Shown: positions 47,574-55,612 of the stretch, one piece after another
Position numbering within the stretch: the first letter of the stretch is position 1
Layout of the letters: each line of letters starts with the position of its first letter
Source: Kribbella qitaiheensis
Lineage (GTDB): Bacteria; Actinomycetota; Actinomycetes; Propionibacteriales; Kribbellaceae
Assembly (NCBI RefSeq): GCF_014217565.1
Contig: NZ_CP043661.1
Location: 5,146,001 to 5,210,000, forward strand
Length of the DNA: 64,000 nucleotides
Reading direction: 5' to 3'
Notes under the pieces: model-generated
Told to the model about the DNA's origin: nothing
Databases searched by the model: none
Seen by the model: only the letters and a program-made list of their open reading frames with translations
Position numbers and translations under genes: made by a program

Positions 47574-48519
47574 CGGCTGTCTTCTTGGCGGTCGCCTTCT
47601 TCGCCGGGGCCTTCTTGGCAGCCGCCTTCTTGGCGGTCGCCTTCTTTGCCGTCTTCTTGGCCGGGCCAGCTTCCTTGGCGGCGGTCTTCTTGGCCGTCGC
47701 CTTCTTCGCAGCGGTCTTCTTCGTGCCGCCTCCGGCGCGGCGGGAGCGGGCGGCCTCGACGCTGGCGCGGAGAGCGGAGACGAGATCGGTCGACCGGGTC
47801 GCCTCGGGCTCCTCCTCGTTGTAGACGACCTCTTCGCCCTTGTGCTTGGTCGCGACGAGCTTCTTCACCCGCTCGGTGTAGGAGTCCTTGAACTCCGCCG
47901 GCCGCCACGGACCGCTCATCGCCTCGATCAGGTCGGCCGCCAGCTTGAGCTGCTTACCCGCACCGGACTTGGCCGGGAGCGCGCCCAGCTCGTCGGCCGG
48001 ATCCCGGATCTCGTCGATGAAGAACATCGTCTCCAGCACCAGCACCTTGCCGTCGGCCCGGATCGCAGCCAGGTACTCCTTGCTGCGCATCACGAACGAC
48101 GCGATGCCGGCCCGGTTGGTCTTCGCCAGCGCGTCCCGCAGCAGCGCGTACGACGAGTTGTTCTCGCTGTCCTTCGGCGCCAGGTAGTAGCTCTTCTGGA
48201 AGTGGATCGGATCGATCTCGTCCAGGTCCACGAAGGTCGAGATCTCCAGCGAGCGGGACTTGCCGGGCGCGATGTCGGCGAGTTCCTCCTGCTCGACGAT
48301 CACGTACTCGCCGCCGCCGACGTCATGCCCCTTGACGATCTTGTCGTAGTCGACCTCGCGGCCGGTCCGTTCGTTCACCCGCTTGTACCGGATCCGGTCC
48401 GAGGTGCCGCGCTGGAACTGGTGGAAGTCGAGCTCGTGCTCCTCGGTCGCGCTGTACAGCCCGACCGGTACCGAGACCAGCCCGAAGGTGATGTATCCAC
48501 TCCAGATCGCCCGAGCCAT
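47554..48519 (-). CDS. ku: Ku protein (bacterial non-homologous end joining)
   Basis: A 321-residue Ku homodimer subunit that binds DNA ends and recruits LigD. MARAIWSGYITFGLVSVPVG is the family start, with FHQFQRGTSDRIRYKRVNER, GREVDYDKIVKGHDVGGGEY and SYYLAPKDSENNSSYALLRD as further conserved blocks. The bridge region up to about residue 255 is followed by a tail of about 50 residues of AKK/ATAKK repeats, resembling histone H1 tails, known in actinobacterial Ku proteins to promote DNA binding. No ligD lies within the window. The last 20 bases overlap the convergent LysR gene. Confidence 0.97.
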   Translation of the reverse strand: MARAIWSGYITFGLVSVPVGLYSATEEHELDFHQFQRGTSDRIRYKRVNERTGREVDYDKIVKGHDVGGGEYVIVEQEELADIAPGKSRSLEISTFVDLDEIDPIHFQKSYYLAPKDSENNSSYALLRDALAKTNRAGIASFVMRSKEYLAAIRADGKVLVLETMFFIDEIRDPADELGALPAKSGAGKQLKLAADLIEAMSGPWRPAEFKDSYTERVKKLVATKHKGEEVVYNEEEPEATRSTDLVSALRASVEAARSRRAGGGTKKTAAKKATAKKTAAKEAGPAKKTAKKATAKKAAAKKAPAKKATAKKTAAKKKAA

Positions 48520-48597
48520 GACCCAACCCTTCCCGTACTCCGGTCCGCCTGGCCCTGATCGCCAGCCTCCACGTTGTCCGCCCGGCCGGTACCCAGG

Positions 48598-49482
48598 TCA
48601 GAGCCGGTTGTACCGCTTCCTGGCCTCGCGGCTCTCCTTCTGCGCGTCACGAGCGCTCTTCCGCGCCTCGTCCAGCTCCTCGCCGATCCGGTGGACCGCC
48701 TCCTGGGCATCGGCCAGCGCTTCGCGAGCCGCGTCCAGCCGGCCGGCGAGATCGGTGACCGACTCCTCGGCGGACTCCGCGGCGGCTACCGCCTCCTCGA
48801 GTTCCTTCTTGGCCGCGGCCTTCTCGGCGGCCTCGCGCTCCTCTTCCTCGCGCTCGGCCCGCTCCCGCTTCGCCTTCTGGGCAGTGGATTCCCCGGTGTC
48901 ATCCGCGGGCTGCTTCGCTTCGGCGGCCTTCGTCCGGCGGTCCTCGGCCCGTTTGCGGCGCTCGTCGGTCAACGGCGTCACGTTGGACGGCTCGCCGCTC
49001 TCGTCGACGACACCGAACCCGACGTGCCGCAACGCGCTGCTCAACCGGCCATCACGAACCGCTTCACCGGCCGCCGGATCGACCAGGGCGGCGTCGAGGG
49101 TTTCGCGCAGCTTCTGCCCGACATCCGCGCTGATCTTCTGGCCTTCGCGTTCCGACAGCCCGGCCGCCGACTTCGACAGTTGGTCGAGCAGTTTGTGCCG
49201 TCGAGGGGTCAATTCGCGGAGGCGCTCGCCGTCGAGGTCCGCCGTCGCCTGCCGGAACTCGTCACCGAGCGCGAGCAGGTCGTCGATGTCGTCGGGAAGC
49301 TCGCGAGCGACCAGATTGGCGAGCCACGCGGCGACGGTCGGCTTGCGTAAGGCCTTCAGCCGGGTCGAGCCGAGCTGATCGCCGGCCGCCTTCAGCTCCT
49401 TGGCCAGCTCGTTGCGAGTAGCAATGAAGTCGGCCGAGGGCGCGGCGTACAACCGGCTCGCCGCTTCTTCGAAGTCCACCAT
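48598..49482 (-). CDS. Charged coiled-coil protein
   Basis: A 294-residue soluble protein. Residues 1-150 are helical with a defined core (TRNELAKELKAAGDQLGSTR, LVARELPDDIDDLLALGDEF), and 165-294 are a long Lys/Glu/Ala-rich coiled coil (EEREAAEKAAAKKELEEAVA, RLDAAREALADAQEAVHRIG). It is a conserved-looking hypothetical with no recognised enzyme motif. It lies 80 bases upstream of ku on the same strand, so the pair may be co-transcribed, which makes a DNA-related role possible but unproven. The LacI-type palindrome at 49530 lies in the divergent gap. Confidence 0.7.
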   Translation of the reverse strand: MVDFEEAASRLYAAPSADFIATRNELAKELKAAGDQLGSTRLKALRKPTVAAWLANLVARELPDDIDDLLALGDEFRQATADLDGERLRELTPRRHKLLDQLSKSAAGLSEREGQKISADVGQKLRETLDAALVDPAAGEAVRDGRLSSALRHVGFGVVDESGEPSNVTPLTDERRKRAEDRRTKAAEAKQPADDTGESTAQKAKRERAEREEEEREAAEKAAAKKELEEAVAAAESAEESVTDLAGRLDAAREALADAQEAVHRIGEELDEARKSARDAQKESREARKRYNRL

Positions 49483-49529
49483 GCCGACGCTACAGGAGCC
49501 TACCGGTCGCAGGACCAGAGCCCGAGGGC

Positions 49530-49557
49530 TTGTAATCGTTTACGTAAGCGATTACAA
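49530..49557. promoter_or_regulatory. 28-base LacI-type palindrome
   Basis: TTGTAATCG and CGATTACAA flank a central TTACGTAA; 13 of 14 base pairs match. It can be read as two overlapping LacI-type boxes (TGTAATCGTTTACG and CGTAAGCGATTACA). It lies 43 bases before the secreted esterase start and 48 bases from the divergent coiled-coil gene. Confidence 0.7.
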
Positions 49558-49599
49558 AGAGCTTGATCAGTCAGCTTCCCCTGCCTGGAGCCGTGCAGA

Positions 49600-51762
49600 A
49601 TGCGAACGAATCTTCCCGTCCTGGCCGCGACCGCGGCCGCCGCCCTGGTCGTCAACCTGCTGATCCCGTCAGCCGGACCCCCTGCGGCCAGCACTGCGAA
49701 AGCCGAGGCAGGCGTGATCACCGAAGCCGCCGTCCGTTCCGCCACCCTCGGCGAGGACATTAAGTACAACGTCTATCTGCCTGGCGGCTACCAAACGTCG
49801 TCCCAGCGCTACCCCGTGATCTACCTCCTGCACGGTCGAGGCGACTCGATGAGCGCCTGGACCCAGCTAAAGGGTCGCCTGGACGACCTGATCGCGACCG
49901 GCGAGATCCCGCCCACGATCGCGGTGATGCCGGACGCGCCCTGGAGCGATCGGGCGAGCTACTACGTCGACTCGGCGTACAAGGGCGAGGATCCCGGCCG
50001 TCCGGTCGAGACGGCGCTGATCCACGATCTGGTCCCGCACGTCGACGCGGCGTACCGGACGATCGCCGATCGCACCGGCCGTGCGATCGCGGGGTACTCG
50101 ATGGGAGGCTCCGGCGCACTGCGGTATTCGATGGTGCACGCGGACCTGTTCGGCGCCGCGATCGTGCTCAGCCCAGCGGTCTACTCACCGCTTCCGCCGG
50201 CCGGCTCCAGCGCCCGCGAATTCGGTGCCTACGGCAAGGGAAAGGCCGCGTTCTCCGAGGCGGTGTACCGGAGGCTGAACTATCCGGCCGCGTTCGAAGC
50301 CTTTGCCGGCAAGGGACTCCAGTCGCACCTGTTCATCGCGGTCGGCGACGACGAGTACAAGAACCCGGAGCCGAAGGACTACCAGCACGATCTGGACTTC
50401 GAGGCGCACGTGGTGTTCAACCAGGCCGTCCGGGTGCCGAACCTGACGAGCGAGTTCCGGGTGGTCGACGGTGGTCACGACTGGGACGTCTGGGGTCCCA
50501 CCTTCGTCGAGGGCGCGAAGTACATCTTCCAGTTCATCGGCAAGCCGCCCGCGACGCCGATGAAGGCGGCGCTGTCGGGGACGGCAGGCGAGGATCGGGC
50601 CGGTGGGATCGCGGTCGATCCGGCCGGCAACACCTACGAGGCGATCGCCGCCGAGGGATCGATCGACGGTCAGCCGTACGCCGGGGGCAAGGACGTCGCA
50701 CTCACGAAGTACGGGCCGGACGGCACCAAGCTGTGGTCGCGCGAGCTGGGCACGAGCGGAACCGAGCGCGCGTACGGCGTCGCGCTCGATCCGCAAGGCC
50801 GCCCGGTGGTCACGGGCTATACGACGGGCGACCTGGACGGAAATCACCCCGGCAACCCCTCCGACGATGCCTTCGCCACCCGGTACGACGGGAACGGCAA
50901 TCGCGAGTGGATCACCCAGTTCGGCACCACGGCGGCGGACCGTAGCTACTCGGTGGCGACGGATTCAGCCGGCGGGACCTATCTGGGCGGCTACACGAAA
51001 GGCAATCTCGGCGGCACCAATCTGGGCGACAAGGACGCGTTCGTCGCCAAGCTGGACGGCGATGGGAAGCAGGTCTGGTTGCGTCAGGTCGGCAGCGCCG
51101 CTGAGGAGAAGGGGATGGCCGTCGTTGCCGGCGGCGAGTCGGTCTACCTGGGTGGGATGACCGCGGGTGCCCTCGGCGAGCCGCTCGGCGGACTCGATGG
51201 ATTCGTCGCCCGCTACGACCAGGCCGGTACGGCGAATTGGCTGAAGCAACTCGGCACCACCGAGGCGGACGAGGTCTGGGCGCTGGCCGCGGACGGTTCC
51301 GGCGGCGCCTTCCTGACCGGCTACACCGCAGGCGACTTCGCCGCGCCTCTCGCGGGGGACAAGGACCTGGTCGTGGCCAGGGTCGACTCGACCGGAGTCG
51401 TTGTCTGGAAGGACCAACTCGGTACTGCAGGCAACGACAAGGGCGCGGCCATCACTCCGGACGGAGCCGGTGGAGTCTTCGTCGCCGGCTTCACCGACGG
51501 CCAATTGCAGACCGGCCTCGGCAAGTTCGACGTGGTACTGGCTCGCTATGCGCAGGATCAGAGTCGCACCTGGGTTCGCCAGTTCGGCACCACCGAGGAC
51601 GATGGTGCGGATGCGTTCGCCGAAGCCAACCTTTTCGTCGCCGGACGCGCCGGTACGGCGTACCTCTCGGGTCTGACCGCGGGTGATACCAGCACGCAGC
51701 CCCGGTTGGGCAACGGCGACGTCTTCCACACGACCTTCGACGCGGAAGGCTCGGGGCACTAG
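49600..51762 (+). CDS. Secreted esterase fused to a beta-propeller-repeat domain
   Basis: A 720-residue exported protein. The signal peptide is at residues 1-36 (LAATAAAALVVNLLIPSAG then PPAASTAKA). The esterase domain (about 45-310) is of the esterase-D/feruloyl type: VIYLLHGRGDSMSAWTQ, nucleophile S167 in IAGYSMGGSGAL, catalytic His probably in VDGGHDWDVWGPT. Residues 330-715 contain about seven SBBP-type repeats such as RSYSVATDSAGGTYLGGYTK with GTTAADR and GTTEADE motifs, forming a propeller for substrate or wall binding. The LacI-type palindrome upstream suggests carbohydrate control. Its end overlaps the convergent sigma gene by four bases. Confidence 0.87.
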   Translation: MRTNLPVLAATAAAALVVNLLIPSAGPPAASTAKAEAGVITEAAVRSATLGEDIKYNVYLPGGYQTSSQRYPVIYLLHGRGDSMSAWTQLKGRLDDLIATGEIPPTIAVMPDAPWSDRASYYVDSAYKGEDPGRPVETALIHDLVPHVDAAYRTIADRTGRAIAGYSMGGSGALRYSMVHADLFGAAIVLSPAVYSPLPPAGSSAREFGAYGKGKAAFSEAVYRRLNYPAAFEAFAGKGLQSHLFIAVGDDEYKNPEPKDYQHDLDFEAHVVFNQAVRVPNLTSEFRVVDGGHDWDVWGPTFVEGAKYIFQFIGKPPATPMKAALSGTAGEDRAGGIAVDPAGNTYEAIAAEGSIDGQPYAGGKDVALTKYGPDGTKLWSRELGTSGTERAYGVALDPQGRPVVTGYTTGDLDGNHPGNPSDDAFATRYDGNGNREWITQFGTTAADRSYSVATDSAGGTYLGGYTKGNLGGTNLGDKDAFVAKLDGDGKQVWLRQVGSAAEEKGMAVVAGGESVYLGGMTAGALGEPLGGLDGFVARYDQAGTANWLKQLGTTEADEVWALAADGSGGAFLTGYTAGDFAAPLAGDKDLVVARVDSTGVVVWKDQLGTAGNDKGAAITPDGAGGVFVAGFTDGQLQTGLGKFDVVLARYAQDQSRTWVRQFGTTEDDGADAFAEANLFVAGRAGTAYLSGLTAGDTSTQPRLGNGDVFHTTFDAEGSGH

Positions 51763-52559
51763 GTGGGGCGGGGGATGCCCCGGGTGAGTTCGGCGCGGAG
51801 GCGGTCGAGGATGGTGCGGAGCAGCCGGGAGACCTGCATCTGGCTGACGCCGAGTTCGTTGCCGATCTCCTCCTGGGTGAAGCCGGAGCAGAACCGGAGT
51901 TCGAGGATGCGCCGGTCGCGATCGCCGAGCCCATCGACCGCGGGCGCCAGCGTGTGCACGTTCTCGACCAGCTCGTAACCGTCTTCGGCTGCCGGTACTG
52001 CCTCGAGCAAGCTCGTCCCGTTCTCCATCCCGCTCGGTGCATCGAGCGACAGCGTGTTGAAGCAGCCACGAACAGAACTCGCTTCGGCGACCTCCGTGGC
52101 GGCCGTTCCGAGCGCCTCGGCGGTCTCCTGATTCGTCGGGAGATGACCGAGCCGCTGCGTCAGTTCGGGCTCGGCCGCGGCGATGTTGCCCTGCATCTCC
52201 TGGACCCGCCGCGGCGGACGGACGACCCACGCGCAATCGCGGAAGTACCGCTTCAGCTCGCCCCGGATCGTCGGTATGGCGTACGCGAGGAAGGCGGTCG
52301 CCTCGTCGAGCCGGTAACCATTGGCAGCCTTCACCAGCCCGAGGTAGGCCACTTGCTCGAGGTCGTCGGCATCGACGCCCTTACGGCGATATCGGGACGC
52401 CATCGAGCGCGCTACCGGGGCATTCAGGACGACCACCTCGTCCAGCAGTTCCTGATGCCGCGGATCGGGCACCCGTTCGGCCTCGGCCAACAGCTCCTGG
52501 GTGGTGTCGGCAATCAGCTGCTTCGAGTCGTCGTCGGCGTGGACAGGTGCGATGGTCAC
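51759..52559 (-). CDS. SigB/F-type stress RNA polymerase sigma factor
   Basis: A 266-residue sigma-70 family factor of the group 3 (SigB/SigF) type. Region 2: NAPVARSMASRYRRKGVDAD, DLEQVAYLGLVKAANGYRLD, FLAYAIPTIRGELKRYFRDC; region 3 with GHLPTNQETAEALG; region 4: LELRFCSGFTQEEIGNELGV and SQMQVSRLLRTILDRLRAEL. GTG 52559 was chosen as it gives the expected N-terminal length; the longer frame is low quality. No anti-sigma or anti-anti-sigma is adjacent. A stress-type promoter occurs in the divergent region, so autoregulation is likely. Confidence 0.92.
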   Translation of the reverse strand: MTIAPVHADDDSKQLIADTTQELLAEAERVPDPRHQELLDEVVVLNAPVARSMASRYRRKGVDADDLEQVAYLGLVKAANGYRLDEATAFLAYAIPTIRGELKRYFRDCAWVVRPPRRVQEMQGNIAAAEPELTQRLGHLPTNQETAEALGTAATEVAEASSVRGCFNTLSLDAPSGMENGTSLLEAVPAAEDGYELVENVHTLAPAVDGLGDRDRRILELRFCSGFTQEEIGNELGVSQMQVSRLLRTILDRLRAELTRGIPRPT

Positions 52560-52670
52560 GGTGAGAAACCTCGTCGTGGTCGTCCTGCGGTCAGTGGCAT
52601 CACGGCTGAACCACTTCCCTCCACCAGACCAAACCCAGGCCGCCGAATCAACCCTAGGAGTGTTGCAACC

Positions 52671-52696
52671 GTTTGAATGTGCTGTGAGGAGGGTCA
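52671..52696 (+). promoter_or_regulatory. Stress-sigma-type promoter candidate
   Basis: GTTTGA, 14 bases, then GGGTCA: this fits the GTTTnn-N14-16-GGGTAT pattern of SigB/SigF-type promoters. It is directed toward the small membrane protein gene at 52833, and the stress-type sigma gene lies on the other side. Confidence 0.45.
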
Positions 52697-52832
52697 CGGG
52701 ACCGGCCGGTTGAAGTAAAAAAATCGGCACCGTTTGTGCTCGGTGGAGGGCGGGCACCTGAATGGCCAGAGAACACGGGGAAGTCAGTCGCCGGACCCTT
52801 GCCGGTCCGGCGCGTCGAGAAAGGAAACGACC

Positions 52833-52976
52833 ATGGGCTTAGTGCTCTGGATCATCGCGGCAATCCTCGTCATCTCGGGGATCGTCTCCCTCGTCCGCGG
52901 CCAGGTTTTGATGGGTGCCGCCCTCATCGTCGTCGGGCTACTGGTCGGCCCTGGTGGCGTCAGCATCTTCACCTGA
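52833..52976 (+). CDS. Small GPGG-motif membrane protein
   Basis: A 47-residue hydrophobic protein with two helices: LVLWIIAAILVISGIVSLVR and VLMGAALIVVGLLVGPGGVS. It ends with the GPGGxSxF signature of small actinobacterial stress-type membrane proteins. The site AAGGAAACGACC precedes ATG 52833. It probably responds to the adjacent sigma factor through the candidate promoter at 52671. A perfect 36-base palindrome follows as terminator. Confidence 0.8.
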   Translation: MGLVLWIIAAILVISGIVSLVRGQVLMGAALIVVGLLVGPGGVSIFT

Positions 52977-52990
52977 CCTGAACGACTGAA

Positions 52991-53026
52991 GAGTGGGTGG
53001 TGACCGGATCCGGTCACCACCCACTC
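52991..53026. terminator. Perfect 36-base palindrome terminator
   Basis: GAGTGGGTGGTGACCGGA followed by its exact complement; an 18-base-pair perfect stem when read as cruciform, with effectively no loop beyond the central bases. It lies between the convergent small membrane protein and the ferritin-like gene and should stop transcription from both sides. Confidence 0.85.
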
Positions 53027-53053
53027 CCACGTCCGGGCCCTGCGGGCCTCGAT

Positions 53054-53545
53054 TCAGCCAGGGCGGCGGAAGACCTTGAGAGCGGTGGCCATCCGGAGTT
53101 CTTCGAGTTCCTCGATCTGGGCGGCGGCATCCTTCAGCAAGGCGTCGAACTCGGCGACGACGAACCGTTCTTCGTCCTCGGCGAGCTTCCGCAGCACCCG
53201 CCAGCCGGCGGCCTTCCCCTCGACCGCGATCCGCAGCATCTCCAGTTCGGCCACGTCGCTGAGCGGCGAACGCCGGATCAGCTCGCCGTTCGGCTTGAAC
53301 CGGCCGAGCTTCTCGGCCACCCAGGCGCCGGCGTTCTTCACCGGATCCGGCTTGGACCCGACCGCGGCGAGGAACCGTTCGAGCGCGACGCGTTCGGCGT
53401 CGACCTGCTCGATGATCCTGGTGAGTGCCGTCCGGGTGACCGGATCGCTCTGCTGATCGGCCGCCCGCCGGAACAACTCGATCCCCGCCGACGAGCCGGC
53501 GTAGTGGTCCTGCAGATAAGTCCCGAGCCGTCCTTCGTCGATCAT
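53054..53545 (-). CDS. Ferritin-like-fold hypothetical protein
   Basis: A 163-residue all-helical protein. GTYLQDHYAGSSAGIELFRR, LTRIIEQVDAERVALERFLA and VAELEMLRIAVEGKAAGWRV form a four-helix bundle with several Glu/His positions (H14, E48-like in QVDAERVALE, E in EDEERFVV) that could hold a metal site. I have seen the same pattern in other actinobacteria under hypothetical protein. The strict di-iron EXXH motifs are absent, so enzyme activity is not claimed. Confidence 0.75.
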   Translation of the reverse strand: MIDEGRLGTYLQDHYAGSSAGIELFRRAADQQSDPVTRTALTRIIEQVDAERVALERFLAAVGSKPDPVKNAGAWVAEKLGRFKPNGELIRRSPLSDVAELEMLRIAVEGKAAGWRVLRKLAEDEERFVVAEFDALLKDAAAQIEELEELRMATALKVFRRPG

Positions 53546-53710
53546 CCGTCGCTCCCGCGCGCTGGTCGGTCCCCAGGATTCCCCGGTACCCCATCATCGG
53601 CCGCCCAGACCCGATCGACAGAGAAAAGCTGACGGAAGATGTCAGGGTTCGCCGGTTGACTGACGGCGTACCGGCGTACCGGATCGGTGGCTGCGAGGTG
53701 GAGGTTCGGA

Positions 53711-54436
53711 ATGACGGAGTGTTGTGCGGTGGTCGATCTGCGGCAGTACACGTTGCGGCCGGGGCGGCGGGACGCCCTGATCGAGGTCTTCGACGAGGCG
53801 TTCGTCGAGGGGCAGGAGGCCGAGGGGATGCATATCTGCGGCCAGTTCCGGGATCTCGACGATCCGGACCGGTTCGTCTGGTTGCGGGGGTTCACCGACC
53901 TGCCGGCTCGTGCCAAGGCGCTCAACGGGTTCTACTACGGCCCGGTCTGGAAAGCGCGCGGCGGCGAGGCGAACGCCACCATGCTCGACTCGGACAACGC
54001 CCTGCTGCTGAAGCCGATCGAACTCGGCTCCGCCTTCCCCGCTCTCGACGCACCCAGGCCCCCGATCGGCGCGACCGAGATCCCCACCTCTGTGATCGCC
54101 GGAGCCGTCTACCACCGCAGTACGGCGGACGACGGCTTCGTGGAGTTCTTCGCCGACCAGGTGGCGCCGGCGTTGACCGGATCCGGCGCAGCCCTCACCG
54201 CGACCTTCGAGACCCTCGCAGTGGAGAACAACTTCCCCGTACTACCGCTCCGCGACGAGACCGTCTTCGTCTGGCTCGCGACGTTCCCCAGCGACAGCGC
54301 CTACGCCGAACACCGCCGCCAGTTGGCCGGATCGCGCGCCTGGCAGACCAAACTCCTTCCCGAACTCACCTGCCGCAGCACCGCCCCCACCCAACTTCTG
54401 CACCTCCGCCCCACCGCCCGCTCCCAGCTCCGCTGA
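53711..54436 (+). CDS. NIPSNAP-family protein
   Basis: A 241-residue protein made of two dimeric alpha/beta barrel (NIPSNAP) repeats. VVDLRQYTLRPGRRDALIEV and GQFRDLDDPDRFVWLRGFTD are the first repeat; VIAGAVYHRSTADDGFVEFF and LRDETVFVWLATFPSDSAYA the second. The ATG at 53711 follows GAGGTGGAGG. NIPSNAP barrels bind small hydrophobic or vitamin-like molecules; the role here is unknown. The gene lies between the ferritin-like gene and the RIO kinase with no tight coupling. Confidence 0.87.
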   Translation: MTECCAVVDLRQYTLRPGRRDALIEVFDEAFVEGQEAEGMHICGQFRDLDDPDRFVWLRGFTDLPARAKALNGFYYGPVWKARGGEANATMLDSDNALLLKPIELGSAFPALDAPRPPIGATEIPTSVIAGAVYHRSTADDGFVEFFADQVAPALTGSGAALTATFETLAVENNFPVLPLRDETVFVWLATFPSDSAYAEHRRQLAGSRAWQTKLLPELTCRSTAPTQLLHLRPTARSQLR

Positions 54437-54535
54437 CGGGCCGAAGTTAATTCAGTTGCGGTGGGTGGGGTGCGGACCGCATTCTGAGGCGACTGAGCAG
54501 CTACGACTGCTGCCTGGACTAAGGAGGGTTGACGA

Positions 54536-54640
54536 ATGGCCATCACTGCGCTGCGGCATGCCCGCGTCAGCCTCACTTCTTTCTCCGGGAGCACATCTGA
54601 TGTCGTCCGACGTCTTTCGCACCAACCCCGAACTAACTGA
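54536..54640 (+). CDS. Short leader ORF overlapping the RIO kinase start
   Basis: A 34-codon ORF with the best ribosome site of this area (AAGGAGGG six bases before ATG 54536). It starts MAITALRHARVSLTSFSGST and ends at TGA 54638-54640, overlapping the kinase start at 54600 by 41 bases in another frame. Translation here would compete with or couple to kinase translation. It may be a regulatory leader; no family is recognised. Confidence 0.45.
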   Translation: MAITALRHARVSLTSFSGSTSDVVRRLSHQPRTN

Positions 54641-55565
54641 GCAGAACCACACCGACCGGGAGTTCGCCGACCTCGACTCCCGCTGGGCCGCACTCACCGC
54701 CGACGACTCCGAACCGGATGTCGCCGACGCGTTCGTCTTCCGGTTCTCCGAAGTCGACGAACAGCTCGGCCCGGACCAACGCTGGTCGACCTGGCTGGAT
54801 GTCGAGCGCGGTTCTCGCGGCCCCGATTCGCCGACGCAGCCACGACCCGACTGGGTCGTGACGGAACAGGCGGCGATCGATACCGAGCTCGGCATCCTCA
54901 AAACCGGCAAGGAAGCCGACGTCTTTCTGGTCGAACGGGCCGTTCAGGCCATCGGCGCCAGCCCCGCCAAACGGTCGCTGCTGGCCGCCAAACGGTACCG
55001 CTCGGAGGAACACCGGTCGTTCCACCGAAGTACGTCGTACGTCGAAGGCCGGCGCACTCGCAACAGCCGTGACACCCGCGCGATGGCGAAGAAGAGCGCG
55101 CACGGCCGGAGCGTCGCCGCCGGCCAATGGGCGTACGCCGAATGGGATGCGCTCAACCGGCTCTGGAAAGCCGGCGTCCCGGTGCCCTACCCGGTCCAGG
55201 TCGACGGCATCGAACTGCTGATGGAGTTCATCGACGACGGTGAGGGCGGTGCCGCGCCACGCCTTGCCCAGGTGCGACCGTCGAAGGCACTGCTCGACCA
55301 GTACTTCGAACAGCTCCGCGACGGGATGCGTGAACTCGCCCGGGCCGGCCTGGCGCACGGCGACCTCTCGCCGTACAACGTGCTGGCGCAGGGCGATCGC
55401 ATCGTGATGATCGATCTCCCGCAGGTGGTCGACATCGTCGGCAACCCCAAGGGGATGGACTTCCTGCTCCGCGACTGCCACAACATGGCCACCTGGTTCA
55501 CCAACCGCGGCCTGGAGATCGACGAGCAGGAGCTCTTCGCGGATCTACTGACCATGGTGTTCTGA
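54600..55565 (+). CDS. RIO-family protein kinase
   Basis: A 321-residue atypical kinase of the RIO type, rarer in bacteria than PknB kinases. ILKTGKEADVFLVE is the flexible ATP loop (near 99-112), K131 in LLAAKRYRSEEHRSF the ATP lysine, HGDLSPYNVL the catalytic loop (D255, N260), and IVMIDLPQVVD the metal motif (D272). The first 85 residues are an added acidic region. The start ATG 54600 lies within the leader ORF at 54536. Substrate is unknown; archaeal and eukaryotic RIO proteins act in ribosome maturation. Confidence 0.92.
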   Translation: MSSDVFRTNPELTEQNHTDREFADLDSRWAALTADDSEPDVADAFVFRFSEVDEQLGPDQRWSTWLDVERGSRGPDSPTQPRPDWVVTEQAAIDTELGILKTGKEADVFLVERAVQAIGASPAKRSLLAAKRYRSEEHRSFHRSTSYVEGRRTRNSRDTRAMAKKSAHGRSVAAGQWAYAEWDALNRLWKAGVPVPYPVQVDGIELLMEFIDDGEGGAAPRLAQVRPSKALLDQYFEQLRDGMRELARAGLAHGDLSPYNVLAQGDRIVMIDLPQVVDIVGNPKGMDFLLRDCHNMATWFTNRGLEIDEQELFADLLTMVF

Positions 55566-55612
55566 GGGCGTCGAACGGCGCCGGTCAGGTGCCGAAGGGC
55601 TGGTCGAAGGGG

